Notes: generated by a model from the letters alone, not told the origin. A DNA stretch of 64,000 nucleotides from Psychrobacter submarinus (GCF_904846685.1 NZ_CAJHBQ010000001.1:558001-622000); one strand, 5' to 3'. Positions 26,012-36,348 are shown, numbered from the stretch's first letter. Made by a program: numbers and translations.

Positions 26012-27016
26012 ATGACTCAGCCATTTACCTATACCATATCTCGCATACGTTTTGATGAAAACTACGAGCCTGCCGATAGCACACGCCTAACGACCAACTT
26101 TGCCAATCTAGCGCGCGGCGTAAACCGTCAAGACAACCTTTGTAAGACACTGACAATGATAAACAATCGCTTTAATGATCTGGCGCGTTGGGATAATCCC
26201 AACGCCGATCGTTATTCGGTAGAGGTTGATATCATCTCAGCTGACTTAGACGTGGCAGGCGACGGTCATACTTTCCCCAGTATCGAGATGCTACAAACCA
26301 CGATTGTCGATCACAAGGATAACTCCCGTATCAGCGGTATAGTCGGCAATAGCTTCTCATCCTACGTGCGCGATTATGACTTTAGTATTGTGCTACCAGA
26401 GCATTTCGAACAAAACCCAGGCACACCGCCCGCAGACAGCTTTGGTGTGCTGCATGGTAAGCTATTTCAGCATTTATTGCGTTCAGACGCTTATCAAGAG
26501 CAGTTTGATAAGCAGCCTGTGATTTGCCTGAGTGTGTCGACAAGCAAAACCTATCATCGTACCAACAATCAACATCCGGTATTGGGTGTCGAGTACCAGC
26601 AGGATGAGTATTCGTTAACCGATGATTATTTCCATAAAATGGGTCTTACGGTGCGTTACTTTATGCCGACAGGAAGCGTAGCGCCATTCGCATTTTATTT
26701 CGCAGGTGACCTGCTCAGCGACTACAGCGATCTGGAGCTGATTAGCGCGATTGCGACGATGGAGACGTTCCAGAAGATTTATCGCCCTGAGATTTATAAT
26801 GCCAACTCCAGAGCAGGCGCGGTCTATCAGCCCAGTCTCAATTACCAAGACTACTCAAAGACGCAAGTGGTGTATGACCGTGAGGAGCGCAGCCAGCTGG
26901 CAGTGAAGCAAGGCAAGTTCACCGAAGAGACATTTATTACGCCTTATCAAGATATTCTAGATGAGTGGGCAGCAGGCTTTGCGGTAGACAAAAGCGCTGA
27001 TGAACAAGTGGCTTAA
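26012..27016 (+). CDS. mesX: DUF1852 protein, MesX partner of the MesD methionine synthase
   Basis: 334 aa. Recognised as DUF1852 by its start (TISRIRFDENYEPADSTRLT, residues 6-25) and by lying directly ahead of a MesD-type core methionine synthase. Published genetics on MesD show that it needs DUF1852 (MesX) and oxygen, but not methylfolate or cobalamin. The methyl donor and the chemistry of MesX are unknown. No signal peptide or membrane segment. AAGGGG stands before the ATG. 45 bp separate it from mesD, so the two are one operon. Confidence 0.88.
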   Translation: MTQPFTYTISRIRFDENYEPADSTRLTTNFANLARGVNRQDNLCKTLTMINNRFNDLARWDNPNADRYSVEVDIISADLDVAGDGHTFPSIEMLQTTIVDHKDNSRISGIVGNSFSSYVRDYDFSIVLPEHFEQNPGTPPADSFGVLHGKLFQHLLRSDAYQEQFDKQPVICLSVSTSKTYHRTNNQHPVLGVEYQQDEYSLTDDYFHKMGLTVRYFMPTGSVAPFAFYFAGDLLSDYSDLELISAIATMETFQKIYRPEIYNANSRAGAVYQPSLNYQDYSKTQVVYDREERSQLAVKQGKFTEETFITPYQDILDEWAAGFAVDKSADEQVA

Positions 27017-27061
27017 TAGAGCTTTAGATATTAAATATTACGATACAAAAGATGAGATAAC

Positions 27062-28090
27062 ATGCATATATTATTACCGACCTCAACCGCTGGCAGCTTG
27101 CCCAAACCCTCATGGCTGGCCGAACCTGAGAAAATCTGGTCACCTTGGGCATTAGAAGGTGATGAGCTGATAGAGGCAAAACAAGACGCCTTACGTCTGA
27201 CCTTACAAGAACAGCAACATGCAGGGATAGATATCGTCAGTGATGGCGAGCAAACCCGCCAGCATTTTGTCACTACATTTATCGAACACTTAGACGGCGT
27301 CGATTTTGAAAACCGTAAAACCGTTAAAATTCGTGATCGCTATGAAGCAAGCGTGCCATCAGTCGTGGGTGCGGTGAGCCGTCAAAAACCAGTATTTGTG
27401 GACGATGCAAAGTTCCTACGTGCGCAAACCGATCAGCCGATCAAATGGGCGTTGCCTGGCCCGATGACCATGATCGACACGCTGTATGATGGTCACTACA
27501 AGAGCCGTGAAAAACTGGCATGGGAGTTTGCTAAAATTCTCAATCAAGAGGCCCGCGAGTTAGAAGCAGCAGGCGTGGATATTATCCAATTCGATGAGCC
27601 GGCGTTTAACGTCTTTTTCGATGACGTCAATGATTGGGGTATCGCTACGTTAGAGCGCGCTATCGAAGGCTTAAAATGCGAAACGGCGGTACATATTTGC
27701 TACGGTTACGGCATCAAAGCCAATAATGACTGGAAAAAAACGCTGGGCTCAGAGTGGCGTCAGTATGAGCAAGCGTTTCCTAAATTGCAGCAGTCCAATA
27801 TCGATATCGTCTCATTAGAATGTCAAAACTCGCATGTGCCCATGGATTTGATAGAGCTCATTCGCGGTAAAAAAGTGATGGTTGGTGCAATCGATGTCGC
27901 CACTAATGATATTGAAACTCCTGAGGAGGTAGCCGATACGCTACGCAAGGCCTTACAATTTGTCGATGCGGACAAGCTTTATCCCTCGACCAACTGCGGT
28001 ATGGCGCCGTTGCCTCGTGAGGTGGCACGCGGCAAACTACATGCGCTGAGCGCTGGTGCGGCAATCGTGCGGCAAGAGCTGAGCGTTTAG
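27062..28090 (+). CDS. mesD: Core (folate-independent) methionine synthase, MesD type
   Basis: 342 aa, corresponding only to the C-terminal catalytic half of MetE. The zinc/homocysteine site is readable: His and Cys in VHICYG, Glu in SLECQNS and Cys in TNCGMAPL. GPMTMIDTLYDGHY and IIQFDEPAFN are the substrate-barrel motifs. The folate-binding N-terminal half of MetE is absent, as expected for core synthases. It makes methionine from homocysteine with a donor supplied through MesX. It is followed by a flavin reductase 91 bp later. Confidence 0.9.
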   Translation: MHILLPTSTAGSLPKPSWLAEPEKIWSPWALEGDELIEAKQDALRLTLQEQQHAGIDIVSDGEQTRQHFVTTFIEHLDGVDFENRKTVKIRDRYEASVPSVVGAVSRQKPVFVDDAKFLRAQTDQPIKWALPGPMTMIDTLYDGHYKSREKLAWEFAKILNQEARELEAAGVDIIQFDEPAFNVFFDDVNDWGIATLERAIEGLKCETAVHICYGYGIKANNDWKKTLGSEWRQYEQAFPKLQQSNIDIVSLECQNSHVPMDLIELIRGKKVMVGAIDVATNDIETPEEVADTLRKALQFVDADKLYPSTNCGMAPLPREVARGKLHALSAGAAIVRQELSV

Positions 28091-28181
28091 CAAAACTTAA
28101 CAAGTTCTGGCTTGTTTAAGCTTATGAGTGGCCTCAGTTAACAAGGTACTTATAGATTTAACGTTTCTCAGGATTGTAGTA

Positions 28182-28697
28182 ATGATAAAAGATATGATTG
28201 AAGCCACTGATTTTAGAGATGCCATGGCGCTATTGCCCACGGCGGTCAATGTGATCACCACCAATGGTCCGTCAGGCACTCATGGGTTTACTGCCTCGGC
28301 GGTATGTAGCGTCACTGATACACCGCCGACACTGCTGGTGTGTATGAATCAAGCCGCGCGCTCACATGGGCATTTTGTGGATAATAAAGTCTTGAGCGTC
28401 AATGTGCTTGGTGCCCAGCATAAATACTTATCCAATGCTTTTGCTTCTAAACTAAGCTCAGATGAGCGCTTCGAGCAAGGAGTTTGGACTGAGCTTGTGA
28501 CAGGCGCGCCTATCCTGAAAGATGCGCTAGTGAGCTTTGATTGTGAGATTGAGCACATTCAAGAAGTGGGTACGCATAGTGTGCTGATGTGCCGAGTGGT
28601 CGCTATCAAACCTCCAGAATCCCCAAGCGGGCAAGATGAGAGTTTAGTGTATTTTAACCGTGCTTATCATTACGTCGGTCAAGTTGAGCTTGTATAA
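28182..28697 (+). CDS. Flavin reductase-like domain protein
   Basis: 171 aa. Flavin-reductase/HpaC-like split barrel: FRDAMALLPTAVNVITTNG, GFTASAVCSVTDTPPTLLVCMN and the C-terminal YFNRAYHYVG. It would reduce free FMN or FAD with NAD(P)H for a partner oxygenase. Start chosen at ATG 28182 with AGGA 8 nt before; a GTG at 28128 would add 18 residues lacking similarity. In the mesX-mesD operon it is a plausible electron supplier for the oxygen-dependent MesD/MesX reaction. That link is my inference from position. Confidence 0.87.
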   Translation: MIKDMIEATDFRDAMALLPTAVNVITTNGPSGTHGFTASAVCSVTDTPPTLLVCMNQAARSHGHFVDNKVLSVNVLGAQHKYLSNAFASKLSSDERFEQGVWTELVTGAPILKDALVSFDCEIEHIQEVGTHSVLMCRVVAIKPPESPSGQDESLVYFNRAYHYVGQVELV

Positions 28698-28711
28698 GTC
28701 ATAACTGGCAT

Positions 28712-29018
28712 TAGGGCGTGTTGAACATTCGACCATGGCACTGACAGAGACTATTTTTTAGGCGATTTGCAGATAAAAATGGTAAGTTTAGTCGTTCTAA
28801 GCGTCTATTTTTATCAATAAAGCGGCAAAAAAGAGTCCTGTCCCTGTTGTTGTCGTTAGGGCTGATGCTAAAATCGCCCTGGTCGTTGCGACTGTTTAAA
28901 TAAAATCAGCTAGCCAATGCAATAAGCATTATCTGCAATTTTAACGACGACTAGGACACAGCTTTGATTAACTAGTAGCGATCAGCAGTGCGCATTTGTG
29001 AATGTTCAACACGCCCTA
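28712..29018 (-). mobile_element. MITE-like element, copy B (inverted relative to copy A)
   Basis: About 307 bp, no ORF. Same terminal inverted repeats as copy A (28712-28730 and 29000-29018) and an interior that aligns with copy A in opposite orientation, with about 27 bp more sequence. TA borders both ends. Together with copy A it brackets the nitroreductase-mesX-mesD-flavin reductase segment. Confidence 0.88.
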
Positions 29019-29124
29019 TAGGTTTTGTGGATTGATTGTCTTAAAATAAGGCCACGCAACCCTCACTGACGATGCAAATCATACCACTTTGAGAGTCACA
29101 GTAAACCCTTTTAGGAAGATGACT

Positions 29125-29676
29125 ATGAATAGCAAATACCCCCTACCTCTATTAATGCTCGTCAGCGGCACGCTAGCTGTAAGCCCTAGTTACGCTGACG
29201 ACAGCTCTAGTATCGAAAAGGCAGGCAGCGTGGTTGCTGTTGCGATCCCTGCTATCGCTTATGGTAGCACTTATTATAAGGATGACAAAGAAGGACGCCA
29301 GCAGTTTTATCGAGGGTTTGGCACTACTGTTGCTACAACTTACGCGCTAAAAGCGGTGATAGATAAGGAGCGCCCTAACGGTGAGGGTGATAACTCTTTT
29401 CCCTCTAGTCATGCTTCAGCCGCTTTTCAGGGGGCAAGCTTTATTCATCGGCGCTACGGGCTTGAGTATAGCATTCCAGCTTATTTAGGCGCAGGCTTTG
29501 TCGCTTATAGTCGCTTAGACGCCGATGAGCACGATGCAGTAGATGTGCTCGCTGGCGCAGCTTTGGGCATGGTGAGTAGCTGGTACTTCACCACTACCTA
29601 TAATGATCAGTTAATCGTTGCGCCTAATTTATCGCCTGATTATTATGGCTTAAGCGTTAATTATCAATTTAAGTAA
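29125..29676 (+). CDS. PAP2-family phosphatase, exported
   Basis: 183 aa. Sec signal peptide with cleavage about SYA/DD. All three PAP2 phosphatase motifs are present: KAVIDKERP (K...RP), PSSHASA (SGH-like) and SRLDADEHDAVD (SR.....H...D), giving the phosphohistidine active site. No strong membrane helices after the signal, so a soluble periplasmic or surface acid phosphatase-like protein, perhaps acting on lipid or sugar phosphates. Start at 29125 has AGGA 8 nt upstream; a TTG at 29089 is unlikely. Confidence 0.85.
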   Translation: MNSKYPLPLLMLVSGTLAVSPSYADDSSSIEKAGSVVAVAIPAIAYGSTYYKDDKEGRQQFYRGFGTTVATTYALKAVIDKERPNGEGDNSFPSSHASAAFQGASFIHRRYGLEYSIPAYLGAGFVAYSRLDADEHDAVDVLAGAALGMVSSWYFTTTYNDQLIVAPNLSPDYYGLSVNYQFK

Positions 29677-29741
29677 TTTACTTGCACAATAAGACTAGCT
29701 CTCATTATCAAAGTTTAGTACAATGCTCAAAATCTGTGCCT

Positions 29742-29825
29742 AAGCGAGTGGACATGATGTAAGTTACTCTTCACCCCTATGTGAATTAAGTATCTTTTCA
29801 TCTATTTGTCTTCTCGCTTTTTTGT
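29742..29825 (+). promoter_or_regulatory. Possible carA leader structure
   Basis: aagcgag (29742-29748) can pair with ctcgctt (29813-29819), which runs into a six-T tract. It lies in the 270-bp non-coding stretch before carA and could be an attenuator-like hairpin. The stem is only 7 bp with a long loop, so this is tentative. Confidence 0.25.
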
Positions 29826-29947
29826 GGGAAAATTTCAGCGATAAGTGGTTTTATAACGCTTTGAATTGGTATAAATTATCGATTATCCGCTGAAGTGACA
29901 ACCACAAATATAGTAGCGCATTCATCATCAATAGCGGAGGCAAATCC

Positions 29948-31195
29948 TTGAATTCATCGACAACAACACAAGCAATTTTGGCATTAGCAGATGGGACGAT
30001 TTTTCGAGGTGTCAGTATTGGTAGTACAGGTCATAGGGTCGGTGAAGTGGTCTTCAATACCGCAATGACAGGCTACCAAGAAATCCTAACTGATCCAAGC
30101 TACGCGCGCCAATTAGTTACCCTCACCTATCCTCATATTGGCAATACTGGTACCAACGCTGAGGACAGCGAATCTGGCAACACCCAAAGTCATGATAAAG
30201 TCTGGGCAGAGGGTCTTATCATTCGCGATGCCACTTTAACCACTTCAAATTTCCGTAGCTCTGAATCACTAAGCGATTATCTAAAACGTAACGATACTGT
30301 GGCTATTGCTGAGATTGATACCCGTCAGCTGACGCGTTTACTGCGCGAGCAAGGCGCGCAAAACGGCTGTATCATGACCGCCTCAACTGGCACTGAGATC
30401 AGCGACTCAGACGTACAACAAGCCATTAAGCTTGCGCAAGAGTTTACCGGTCTCAAAGGCATGGATTTGGCAAAAGAAGCCACCCATCCAGAAGGTTTTG
30501 AGTGGACGGCAGGTACTTGGGAGTTATCTGATACGCTACTCAATCGTGATGCACCCGGTAGCCATGACAGCGGTACGGGCGGCTTCTTCAAGCAACTTGG
30601 CACGCACATCGAGCACAAATACGATGTCGTCGCTTATGACTTTGGTACTAAGACCAACATCTTACGTATGCTGGTGGATCGCGGCTGCAAGGTTACTGTG
30701 GTACCCGCGCAAACGCCGATCGAAGAGGTGCTAGCGATGAATCCTGACGGTATCTTCTTATCTAATGGCCCAGGCGATCCGGCGGCTTGTGATTACGCTA
30801 TTGACAGCGTGCGTCATATCATTGAAGAGACCGATATCCCTACCTTCGGGATTTGCCTCGGCCATCAGCTGGTTGGACTGGCTAGCGGCGCGAATACGGT
30901 TAAGATGAAGACCGGGCATCATGGTGCCAATCATCCAGTACAAGATTTGGGCACTAGCGCGGTGATGATTACCAGTCAGAATCATGGTTTCGCAATCGAT
31001 GAAGATACTTTGCCGGATAATGTCAAATCAACGCATCGCTCATTATTTGACGGTACTAACCAAGGCATCGAGCTGACCAATAAGCCAGTCTTTAGCTTCC
31101 AGGGTCACCCAGAAGCCAGCCCCGGCCCTCATGACGCGGCTGAGCTGTTTGATAAGTTTGCAGCTATGATGGAAAAGGCTAAGGCGGCTGTCTAA
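29948..31195 (+). CDS. carA: Carbamoyl-phosphate synthase small (glutaminase) subunit
   Basis: 415 aa. Hydrolyses glutamine and channels ammonia to CarB for arginine and pyrimidine synthesis. N-terminal small-subunit domain with [18 protein letters not shown] and the class I amidotransferase domain with the catalytic Cys in [12 protein letters not shown] and His/Glu in [11 protein letters not shown]. The start is TTG at 29948: GGAGG stands 7 nt upstream and no in-frame ATG fits the conserved N-terminus. Its stop codon TAA shares one base with the ATG of the next gene (taATG), so translation of the inserted ATPase gene is coupled to carA. Confidence 0.96.
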   Translation: MNSSTTTQAILALADGTIFRGVSIGSTGHRVGEVVFNTAMTGYQEILTDPSYARQLVTLTYPHIGNTGTNAEDSESGNTQSHDKVWAEGLIIRDATLTTSNFRSSESLSDYLKRNDTVAIAEIDTRQLTRLLREQGAQNGCIMTASTGTEISDSDVQQAIKLAQEFTGLKGMDLAKEATHPEGFEWTAGTWELSDTLLNRDAPGSHDSGTGGFFKQLGTHIEHKYDVVAYDFGTKTNILRMLVDRGCKVTVVPAQTPIEEVLAMNPDGIFLSNGPGDPAACDYAIDSVRHIIEETDIPTFGICLGHQLVGLASGANTVKMKTGHHGANHPVQDLGTSAVMITSQNHGFAIDEDTLPDNVKSTHRSLFDGTNQGIELTNKPVFSFQGHPEASPGPHDAAELFDKFAAMMEKAKAAV

Positions 31196-32331
31196 TGGCA
31201 AATGAACTGACGCAGAAATGGACAATTAAAGACTTAAAAGGCGTTGGCGACGTTGAGCTAGCCCTTGATGCCAGCAAAAGAGTCTTTGTCTTTTTTGGCA
31301 GTAATGGCGTTGGTAAGACGAAAACGTTAGAGGCTTTGTTCGTCGCATTTCTAGCTAGTAATTCAGAGTTTGATATGCCTTCTAGATATGGTTCATTTGA
31401 AAACTTCTTTAGAGAGTTATATAGCTCTAATTTAAAGTTACAACTCTTTTTTGACACCGAATATATTGATATAGAAACTTTGAGACTTAGTGAATATAGA
31501 CAGTCCTTTGCCATTGCATATGTAGGTGCACATCGAAGAAGTGAAACAGATTATAATCGTATATCACCTTTAAACGTACTTGGTGGTTTTCATCAACGGA
31601 AAATAGACCTGTTTGATACTTTCGAAAAAGCTCTTTTCACAGTTGACGGATTTAAAAGTTTAGGAATGTATGAATCCATAAATCAGTGGTTTGTTTTGAG
31701 AGCACAGTCTGTTAATCCTTATCAAAAAGTTGGAGATAACCGTAAAGTAGAAATCGACACGATATTAACTGCTTTGCATAAACTCGATAATCGTTTTGAA
31801 AAAAAGTTGAATGTTGATGCTGATGGTGGCGTATTTCTGACGATAGAAGGACAAGAACGTGAGTTAAGTGAATTAAGTTCAGGTTTCATTTCAGTAGTAA
31901 AGATCATTCAAGCCATTGTCTCCGCTTATTCTGCTTTTACTAATGAAAAAGACTTACTCAACATCAAAGGTGTGGTACTTATTGATGAAATTGAAAGTCA
32001 TCTGCATGTAGAATGGCAAACTAGAATCATACCAACGCTAAAAGATCTATTTCCAAATACTACCTTTTATATTGCAACGCATTCGCCTTTAGTCTTATCG
32101 CAATTAGACGAAGGTGAAGCTTATTTGCTAAAGCTAGAAGAAGACGGTGTTGTTCGTTCTCACGTAATCGACTCTCCAAATAAGCGTATTTTAGCCAATG
32201 TGTTACGCGACGCTTTCGGTATCGACCTAAATGAGCTTAAAAGAGAATCTATGGAAGACAGTAGCCAAGATTTGGCGAAATATCGCTTATTAAAGCTACT
32301 TAGAAATCCAGCAGGTGACGATAGTGAGTAA
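31195..32331 (+). CDS. ABC-type AAA ATPase (OLD/PtuA/AriA-like), inserted between carA and carB
   Basis: 378 aa. SMC/ABC-like ATPase of the kind found in defence and OLD-family proteins: Walker A GSNGVGKT at 35-42, ABC signature-like ELSSGF at 226-231, Walker B VVLIDEIE at 260-267 and an H-loop in ATHSPLV at about 294-300. There is no fused TOPRIM or nuclease domain, and the chain ends about 80 residues after the H-loop. It starts in the carA stop codon (taATG) and overlaps the PIN gene, so a single transcript covers all. It is more AT-rich than carA and carB, which suggests acquisition. By analogy with Septu PtuA and PARIS AriA it may sense a phage or plasmid signal and control its partner, but that is inference. 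Confidence 0.88.
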   Translation: MANELTQKWTIKDLKGVGDVELALDASKRVFVFFGSNGVGKTKTLEALFVAFLASNSEFDMPSRYGSFENFFRELYSSNLKLQLFFDTEYIDIETLRLSEYRQSFAIAYVGAHRRSETDYNRISPLNVLGGFHQRKIDLFDTFEKALFTVDGFKSLGMYESINQWFVLRAQSVNPYQKVGDNRKVEIDTILTALHKLDNRFEKKLNVDADGGVFLTIEGQERELSELSSGFISVVKIIQAIVSAYSAFTNEKDLLNIKGVVLIDEIESHLHVEWQTRIIPTLKDLFPNTTFYIATHSPLVLSQLDEGEAYLLKLEEDGVVRSHVIDSPNKRILANVLRDAFGIDLNELKRESMEDSSQDLAKYRLLKLLRNPAGDDSE

Positions 32332-32749
32332 ATATGTTCTTCTAGATGCTAATTTACTTATCGGTGCTTTTGATCACGATGCCACAAACTCTAAACATAT
32401 TGAATCCAAACAAATTGTCGAAGATTTACTATTAGACGATAAGGTAAAAATCGCTATTACGCCACTTATTCGTTATGAAGTACTGCGTGGTGTGCGCCGT
32501 GTGCCGACAGAACAAATGGTGGAGATTTTAAATGATTTTGAAGAGTTTGAAATTACCGATGTAGAAGGTAACAGAGCCTCTGACATCTATCGTTTAGCCC
32601 TAGTAAAACAACAGAAATTAGATAAACGTAGTTTTGATGTTTTTCATTATGTAGTCGCTGAAATACGTGATTTAGAATGGATGAGTCAAGACAATGATTT
32701 GAGTAAAATTGCAATCCTTGCCAAACCTATTATTGAAGGACACATCTAA
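32324..32749 (+). CDS. PIN-domain nuclease, partner of the inserted ATPase
   Basis: About 141 aa. PIN fold with four acidic positions: Asp in VLLDANLLI near the start, Glu in RYEVLRG, Asp in KRSFDVFHYVVA, and Asp in SQDNDLSKI, so the Mg-dependent RNase site looks complete. The start is GTG at 32324 (a GTG at 32315 is also in frame), inside the ATPase 3' end, so the genes overlap. It resembles VapC-type toxins in fold, but no small antitoxin gene precedes it. The large ATPase takes that place. The stop TAA directly abuts the carB ATG, and gaagga within its last codons serves as carB ribosome binding site. Confidence 0.85.
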   Translation: MSKYVLLDANLLIGAFDHDATNSKHIESKQIVEDLLLDDKVKIAITPLIRYEVLRGVRRVPTEQMVEILNDFEEFEITDVEGNRASDIYRLALVKQQKLDKRSFDVFHYVVAEIRDLEWMSQDNDLSKIAILAKPIIEGHI

Positions 32750-35700
32750 ATGCCAAAACGTACCGACATAAAAAGCATTCTTATCATTGGCGCAGGCCCT
32801 ATCGTTATCGGTCAAGCATGCGAGTTTGACTACTCAGGGGCGCAGGCGTGTAAAGCCCTACGCGAAGAGGGCTACCGCGTTATCTTAGTCAACTCAAATC
32901 CTGCCACTATCATGACTGATCCTGTCATGGCGGACGCCACTTACATCGAGCCCATTACATGGCAGACGGTTGAGCAAATTATCGACAAAGAGCGTCCTGA
33001 TGCTATTTTGCCCACTATGGGTGGACAGACAGCACTGAACTGTGCGCTTGAGCTAGATCGTAACGGTGTGCTAGAGAAATATGGTTGTGAGCTGATTGGC
33101 GCAACCAAAGACGCCATCGAGATGGCAGAAGACCGCGATTTATTTGACAAGGCGATGAAGCGTATCGGCCTTGAGTGTCCGCGCGCAGAAGTCGCTGAAA
33201 CGATGGAAGAGGCTTTTGCCACTCAAGAAAAAATGGGCTATCCGTGTATCATTCGTCCCTCTTATACGATGGGCGGCTCCGGCGGCGGTATCGCTTATAA
33301 CCGCGAAGAGTTCATCGAGATATGTGAGCGCGGCTTTGACTTGTCCCCTACTCATCAGCTACTTATCGATGAATCGCTGATTGGCTGGAAAGAGTACGAA
33401 ACCGAAGTCGTGCGTGATAAAAACGACAACTGTATCATTATCTGTACCATTGAGAACTTTGATCCGATGGGTGTGCATACCGGCGACTCTATCACGGTCG
33501 CGCCGGCGCAAACCTTGACTGATAAAGAATATCAAATCATGCGTAATGCCTCACTAGCGGTACTACGTGAGATTGGGGTAGAAACTGGCGGCTCAAACGT
33601 GCAGTTCGGTATTAATCCAAAAAATGGCCGCATGGTTGTGATTGAAATGAACCCGCGTGTCTCGCGCTCCTCAGCGCTAGCCTCAAAAGCCACGGGCTTC
33701 CCGATTGCCAAAATCGCTGCCAAACTAGCGGTCGGTTATACCTTGGACGAGCTACAAAACGACATCACCGGCGGTGCTACGCCTGCCAGCTTCGAGCCGA
33801 CGCTTGATTATGTCGTCACTAAGATACCGCGCTTTAACTTTGAGAAATTCTCACAAGCCGACAATATATTATCAACGCAGATGAAATCGGTCGGTGAAGT
33901 GATGGCTATCGGCCGTAACTTCCAAGAGTCTATGCAAAAAGCCCTACGCGGCCTCGAGACTGGCGCAGACGGCTTCGATGAGCAAATCGACTTAGCGGCA
34001 GTGAAACCAGAAAAAGCGCGTAGCGAGATTATTAATCGTTTGACTGTACCAACTCCCGATCGCATCTTTTATATCGGCGATGCCTTTCGTATCGGTATGA
34101 GCGTGGAAGAGGTGTTCAAATTCACTAACATCGATCCTTGGTTCTTGGTACAAATCGAAGATGTTATCAAAACTGAAGAAAACGTAAAAGCGCTTGGCTT
34201 TGGCGACTTAAATGAGAACAATCTGCGCCAGTTTAAACGCAAAGGCTTGTCAGATCTACGTTTGGCTAAACTGCTTGGCATCTCACAAAAGCAGCTACGC
34301 GCTAAGCGTTGGGACTTAAATATCCATCCCGTCTATAAGCGTGTCGATACCGCAGCGGCAGAGTTTGCTACGAGTACCGCTTATATGTACTCAAGCTATG
34401 ACAGCGAATGTGAGGCTGAGCCCACTGACAACAAAAAAATCATGGTCATCGGCGGTGGCCCGAACCGTATCGGTCAAGGTATTGAGTTTGATTATTGCTG
34501 CGTCCATGCGGCTCTTGCCATGCGCGAAGATGGCTATGAGACTATCATGGTCAACTGTAACCCTGAAACGGTCTCTACCGACTATGATACCTCCGACCGT
34601 CTCTACTTTGAGTCCATCACTCTAGAAGATGTGCTAGAGATCGTCCGTATCGAGCAGCCTGACGGCGTTATCGTACAGTTCGGTGGCCAAACGCCATTGA
34701 AACTGGCCCGCGCTTTAGAGGAAGCTGGCGTGAAGATCATTGGGACTAGCCCTGACGCTATCGACCGCGCTGAAGACCGTGAGCGCTTCCAGCACATGAT
34801 TCAGCAATTGAACCTCACCCAACCGTCGAACGCACTAGCCACTAGTCTTGAGGATGGCTTGATAAAAGCCAAAGACGTCGGCTATCCGCTTGTGGTACGC
34901 CCGTCTTATGTACTCGGCGGCCGCGCAATGGAGATCGTCTATAACGAAGAGGAGCTCAAGCATTACCTACGCACCGCCGTACAAGCGTCTAATGAAGCCC
35001 CCGTCCTTCTCGATCGCTTCTTAGATGATGCGGTAGAAGTCGATGTTGACTGCGTTTGTGATGGCACAGATGTAGTGATCGGCGGTATCATGCAGCATAT
35101 CGAACAGGCGGGCGTGCACTCTGGCGACTCGGCTTGTTCACTGCCGCCTTACTCACTGTCAGATGAGCTGTGTGATGTGATGCGCGAGCAAACCATAGCG
35201 ATGGCAAAAGAGCTTGGCGTTGTGGGTCTGATGAACGTACAGTTTGCGGTCAAAGGCGAGACCGTTTATATCCTTGAGGTCAATCCCCGCGCCGCGCGTA
35301 CCGTACCTTTTGTCTCAAAATGTATTGGTACATCGCTTGCGCAAGTGGCCGCACGCTGCATGGCAGGTACGTCACTCAAAGACCAAGGTTTCACACACGA
35401 GATCAAACCTGATTTTTATGCGGTAAAAGAGTCGGTATTCCCGTTTGCTAAGTTCCCAGGCGTCGACCCCATCCTTAGCCCTGAGATGAAGTCGACTGGT
35501 GAAGTCATGGGCGTTGGCAAAACCTTTGGTGAAGCTTTTTACAAAGCGGTTATCGGTAGTAATGAGCGCTTGCCAGGTCTACCGACTGAAGGTGAAACCA
35601 AAACTGTCTTTATCTCAGTGCGTGATAGCGACAAAGAACAAATCGTTGCAGTCGCACGCCAGCTACAAGACTACGGCTTTGAGATAGTCGCGACCACTGG

Positions 35701-36004
35701 CACGCAAGCGGTATTGGCTGATAACGGTATCGACTGTAAGCAAATCAATAAAGTCACCGAAGGTCGCCCGCATATCGTTGATGCGGTCAAAAACGGCAAA
35801 ATTGACTTGATTATCAATACCACCGAAGGCAAACAAGCACAAGAGGATTCGTTCTCTATCCGCCGTAACGCGCTACTAGGCAAAGTCTTTTATGTCACAA
35901 CCTTAGGCGCCGCCGAAGCCGTTTGTAAGTCTTACGCAATCGACTTGCCTTTTGATGTTTATAAATTGCAAGACTTACATGCAAGAGCTAAGCCTGTCGC
36001 TTAG
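32750..36004 (+). CDS. carB: Carbamoyl-phosphate synthase large subunit
   Basis: 1084 aa, complete. Two homologous ATP-grasp halves (about 1-400 carboxyphosphate, 550-935 carbamoyl-phosphate), each with [17 protein letters not shown] / [17 protein letters not shown] style starts and conserved MGGSGGG and [11 protein letters not shown] loops. An oligomerisation linker lies between the halves and an MGS-like allosteric domain at about 940-1084. The start directly follows the PIN gene stop. Normally adjacent to carA; here separated by 1.55 kb of ATPase-PIN DNA without breaking either gene. Confidence 0.98.
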   Translation: MPKRTDIKSILIIGAGPIVIGQACEFDYSGAQACKALREEGYRVILVNSNPATIMTDPVMADATYIEPITWQTVEQIIDKERPDAILPTMGGQTALNCALELDRNGVLEKYGCELIGATKDAIEMAEDRDLFDKAMKRIGLECPRAEVAETMEEAFATQEKMGYPCIIRPSYTMGGSGGGIAYNREEFIEICERGFDLSPTHQLLIDESLIGWKEYETEVVRDKNDNCIIICTIENFDPMGVHTGDSITVAPAQTLTDKEYQIMRNASLAVLREIGVETGGSNVQFGINPKNGRMVVIEMNPRVSRSSALASKATGFPIAKIAAKLAVGYTLDELQNDITGGATPASFEPTLDYVVTKIPRFNFEKFSQADNILSTQMKSVGEVMAIGRNFQESMQKALRGLETGADGFDEQIDLAAVKPEKARSEIINRLTVPTPDRIFYIGDAFRIGMSVEEVFKFTNIDPWFLVQIEDVIKTEENVKALGFGDLNENNLRQFKRKGLSDLRLAKLLGISQKQLRAKRWDLNIHPVYKRVDTAAAEFATSTAYMYSSYDSECEAEPTDNKKIMVIGGGPNRIGQGIEFDYCCVHAALAMREDGYETIMVNCNPETVSTDYDTSDRLYFESITLEDVLEIVRIEQPDGVIVQFGGQTPLKLARALEEAGVKIIGTSPDAIDRAEDRERFQHMIQQLNLTQPSNALATSLEDGLIKAKDVGYPLVVRPSYVLGGRAMEIVYNEEELKHYLRTAVQASNEAPVLLDRFLDDAVEVDVDCVCDGTDVVIGGIMQHIEQAGVHSGDSACSLPPYSLSDELCDVMREQTIAMAKELGVVGLMNVQFAVKGETVYILEVNPRAARTVPFVSKCIGTSLAQVAARCMAGTSLKDQGFTHEIKPDFYAVKESVFPFAKFPGVDPILSPEMKSTGEVMGVGKTFGEAFYKAVIGSNERLPGLPTEGETKTVFISVRDSDKEQIVAVARQLQDYGFEIVATTGTQAVLADNGIDCKQINKVTEGRPHIVDAVKNGKIDLIINTTEGKQAQEDSFSIRRNALLGKVFYVTTLGAAEAVCKSYAIDLPFDVYKLQDLHARAKPVA

Positions 36005-36126
36005 TAGCACTCGCGGTCTGTATTGATATTCTATTGACTTGGCAGCTTAAATTCAGTAGATTAGACCTATCGTAAAGCATGTTTTAAAAGTTTATAAAGC
36101 CTATCCGGTTTAAAAAGCATCGGCTT

Positions 36127-36164
36127 AAAAAAGCATAGTAGCATCACTGCTACTATGCTTTTTA
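36127..36164 (+). terminator. Rho-independent terminator after carB
   Basis: 11-bp perfect stem agcatagtagc/gctactatgct with a 6-nt loop and a T-run. The remaining non-coding DNA to greA (36165-36348) presumably holds the greA promoter; nothing else was seen in it. Confidence 0.92.
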
Positions 36165-36348
36165 TTGTGCTTCGACAAGTCAATCAGCGTCTGTTAAACT
36201 TTTATTACTTAGCTTTTGTTAGCTGGCTTTAATTACATAGATTTATCCCCATAATCTTTATATACTCTCTCACACTCATTGCAACAACATAGCACCATCT
36301 CACTATTCACTAGGAGATGGTGTGCTGTTATTGGTTTAAGGAAAAAAC

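Noticed and set aside
32324..32749. PIN gene as a classical VapBC toxin-antitoxin pair
   Set aside because: No small antitoxin with a DNA-binding domain is present; the preceding gene is a 378-aa ABC-type ATPase.
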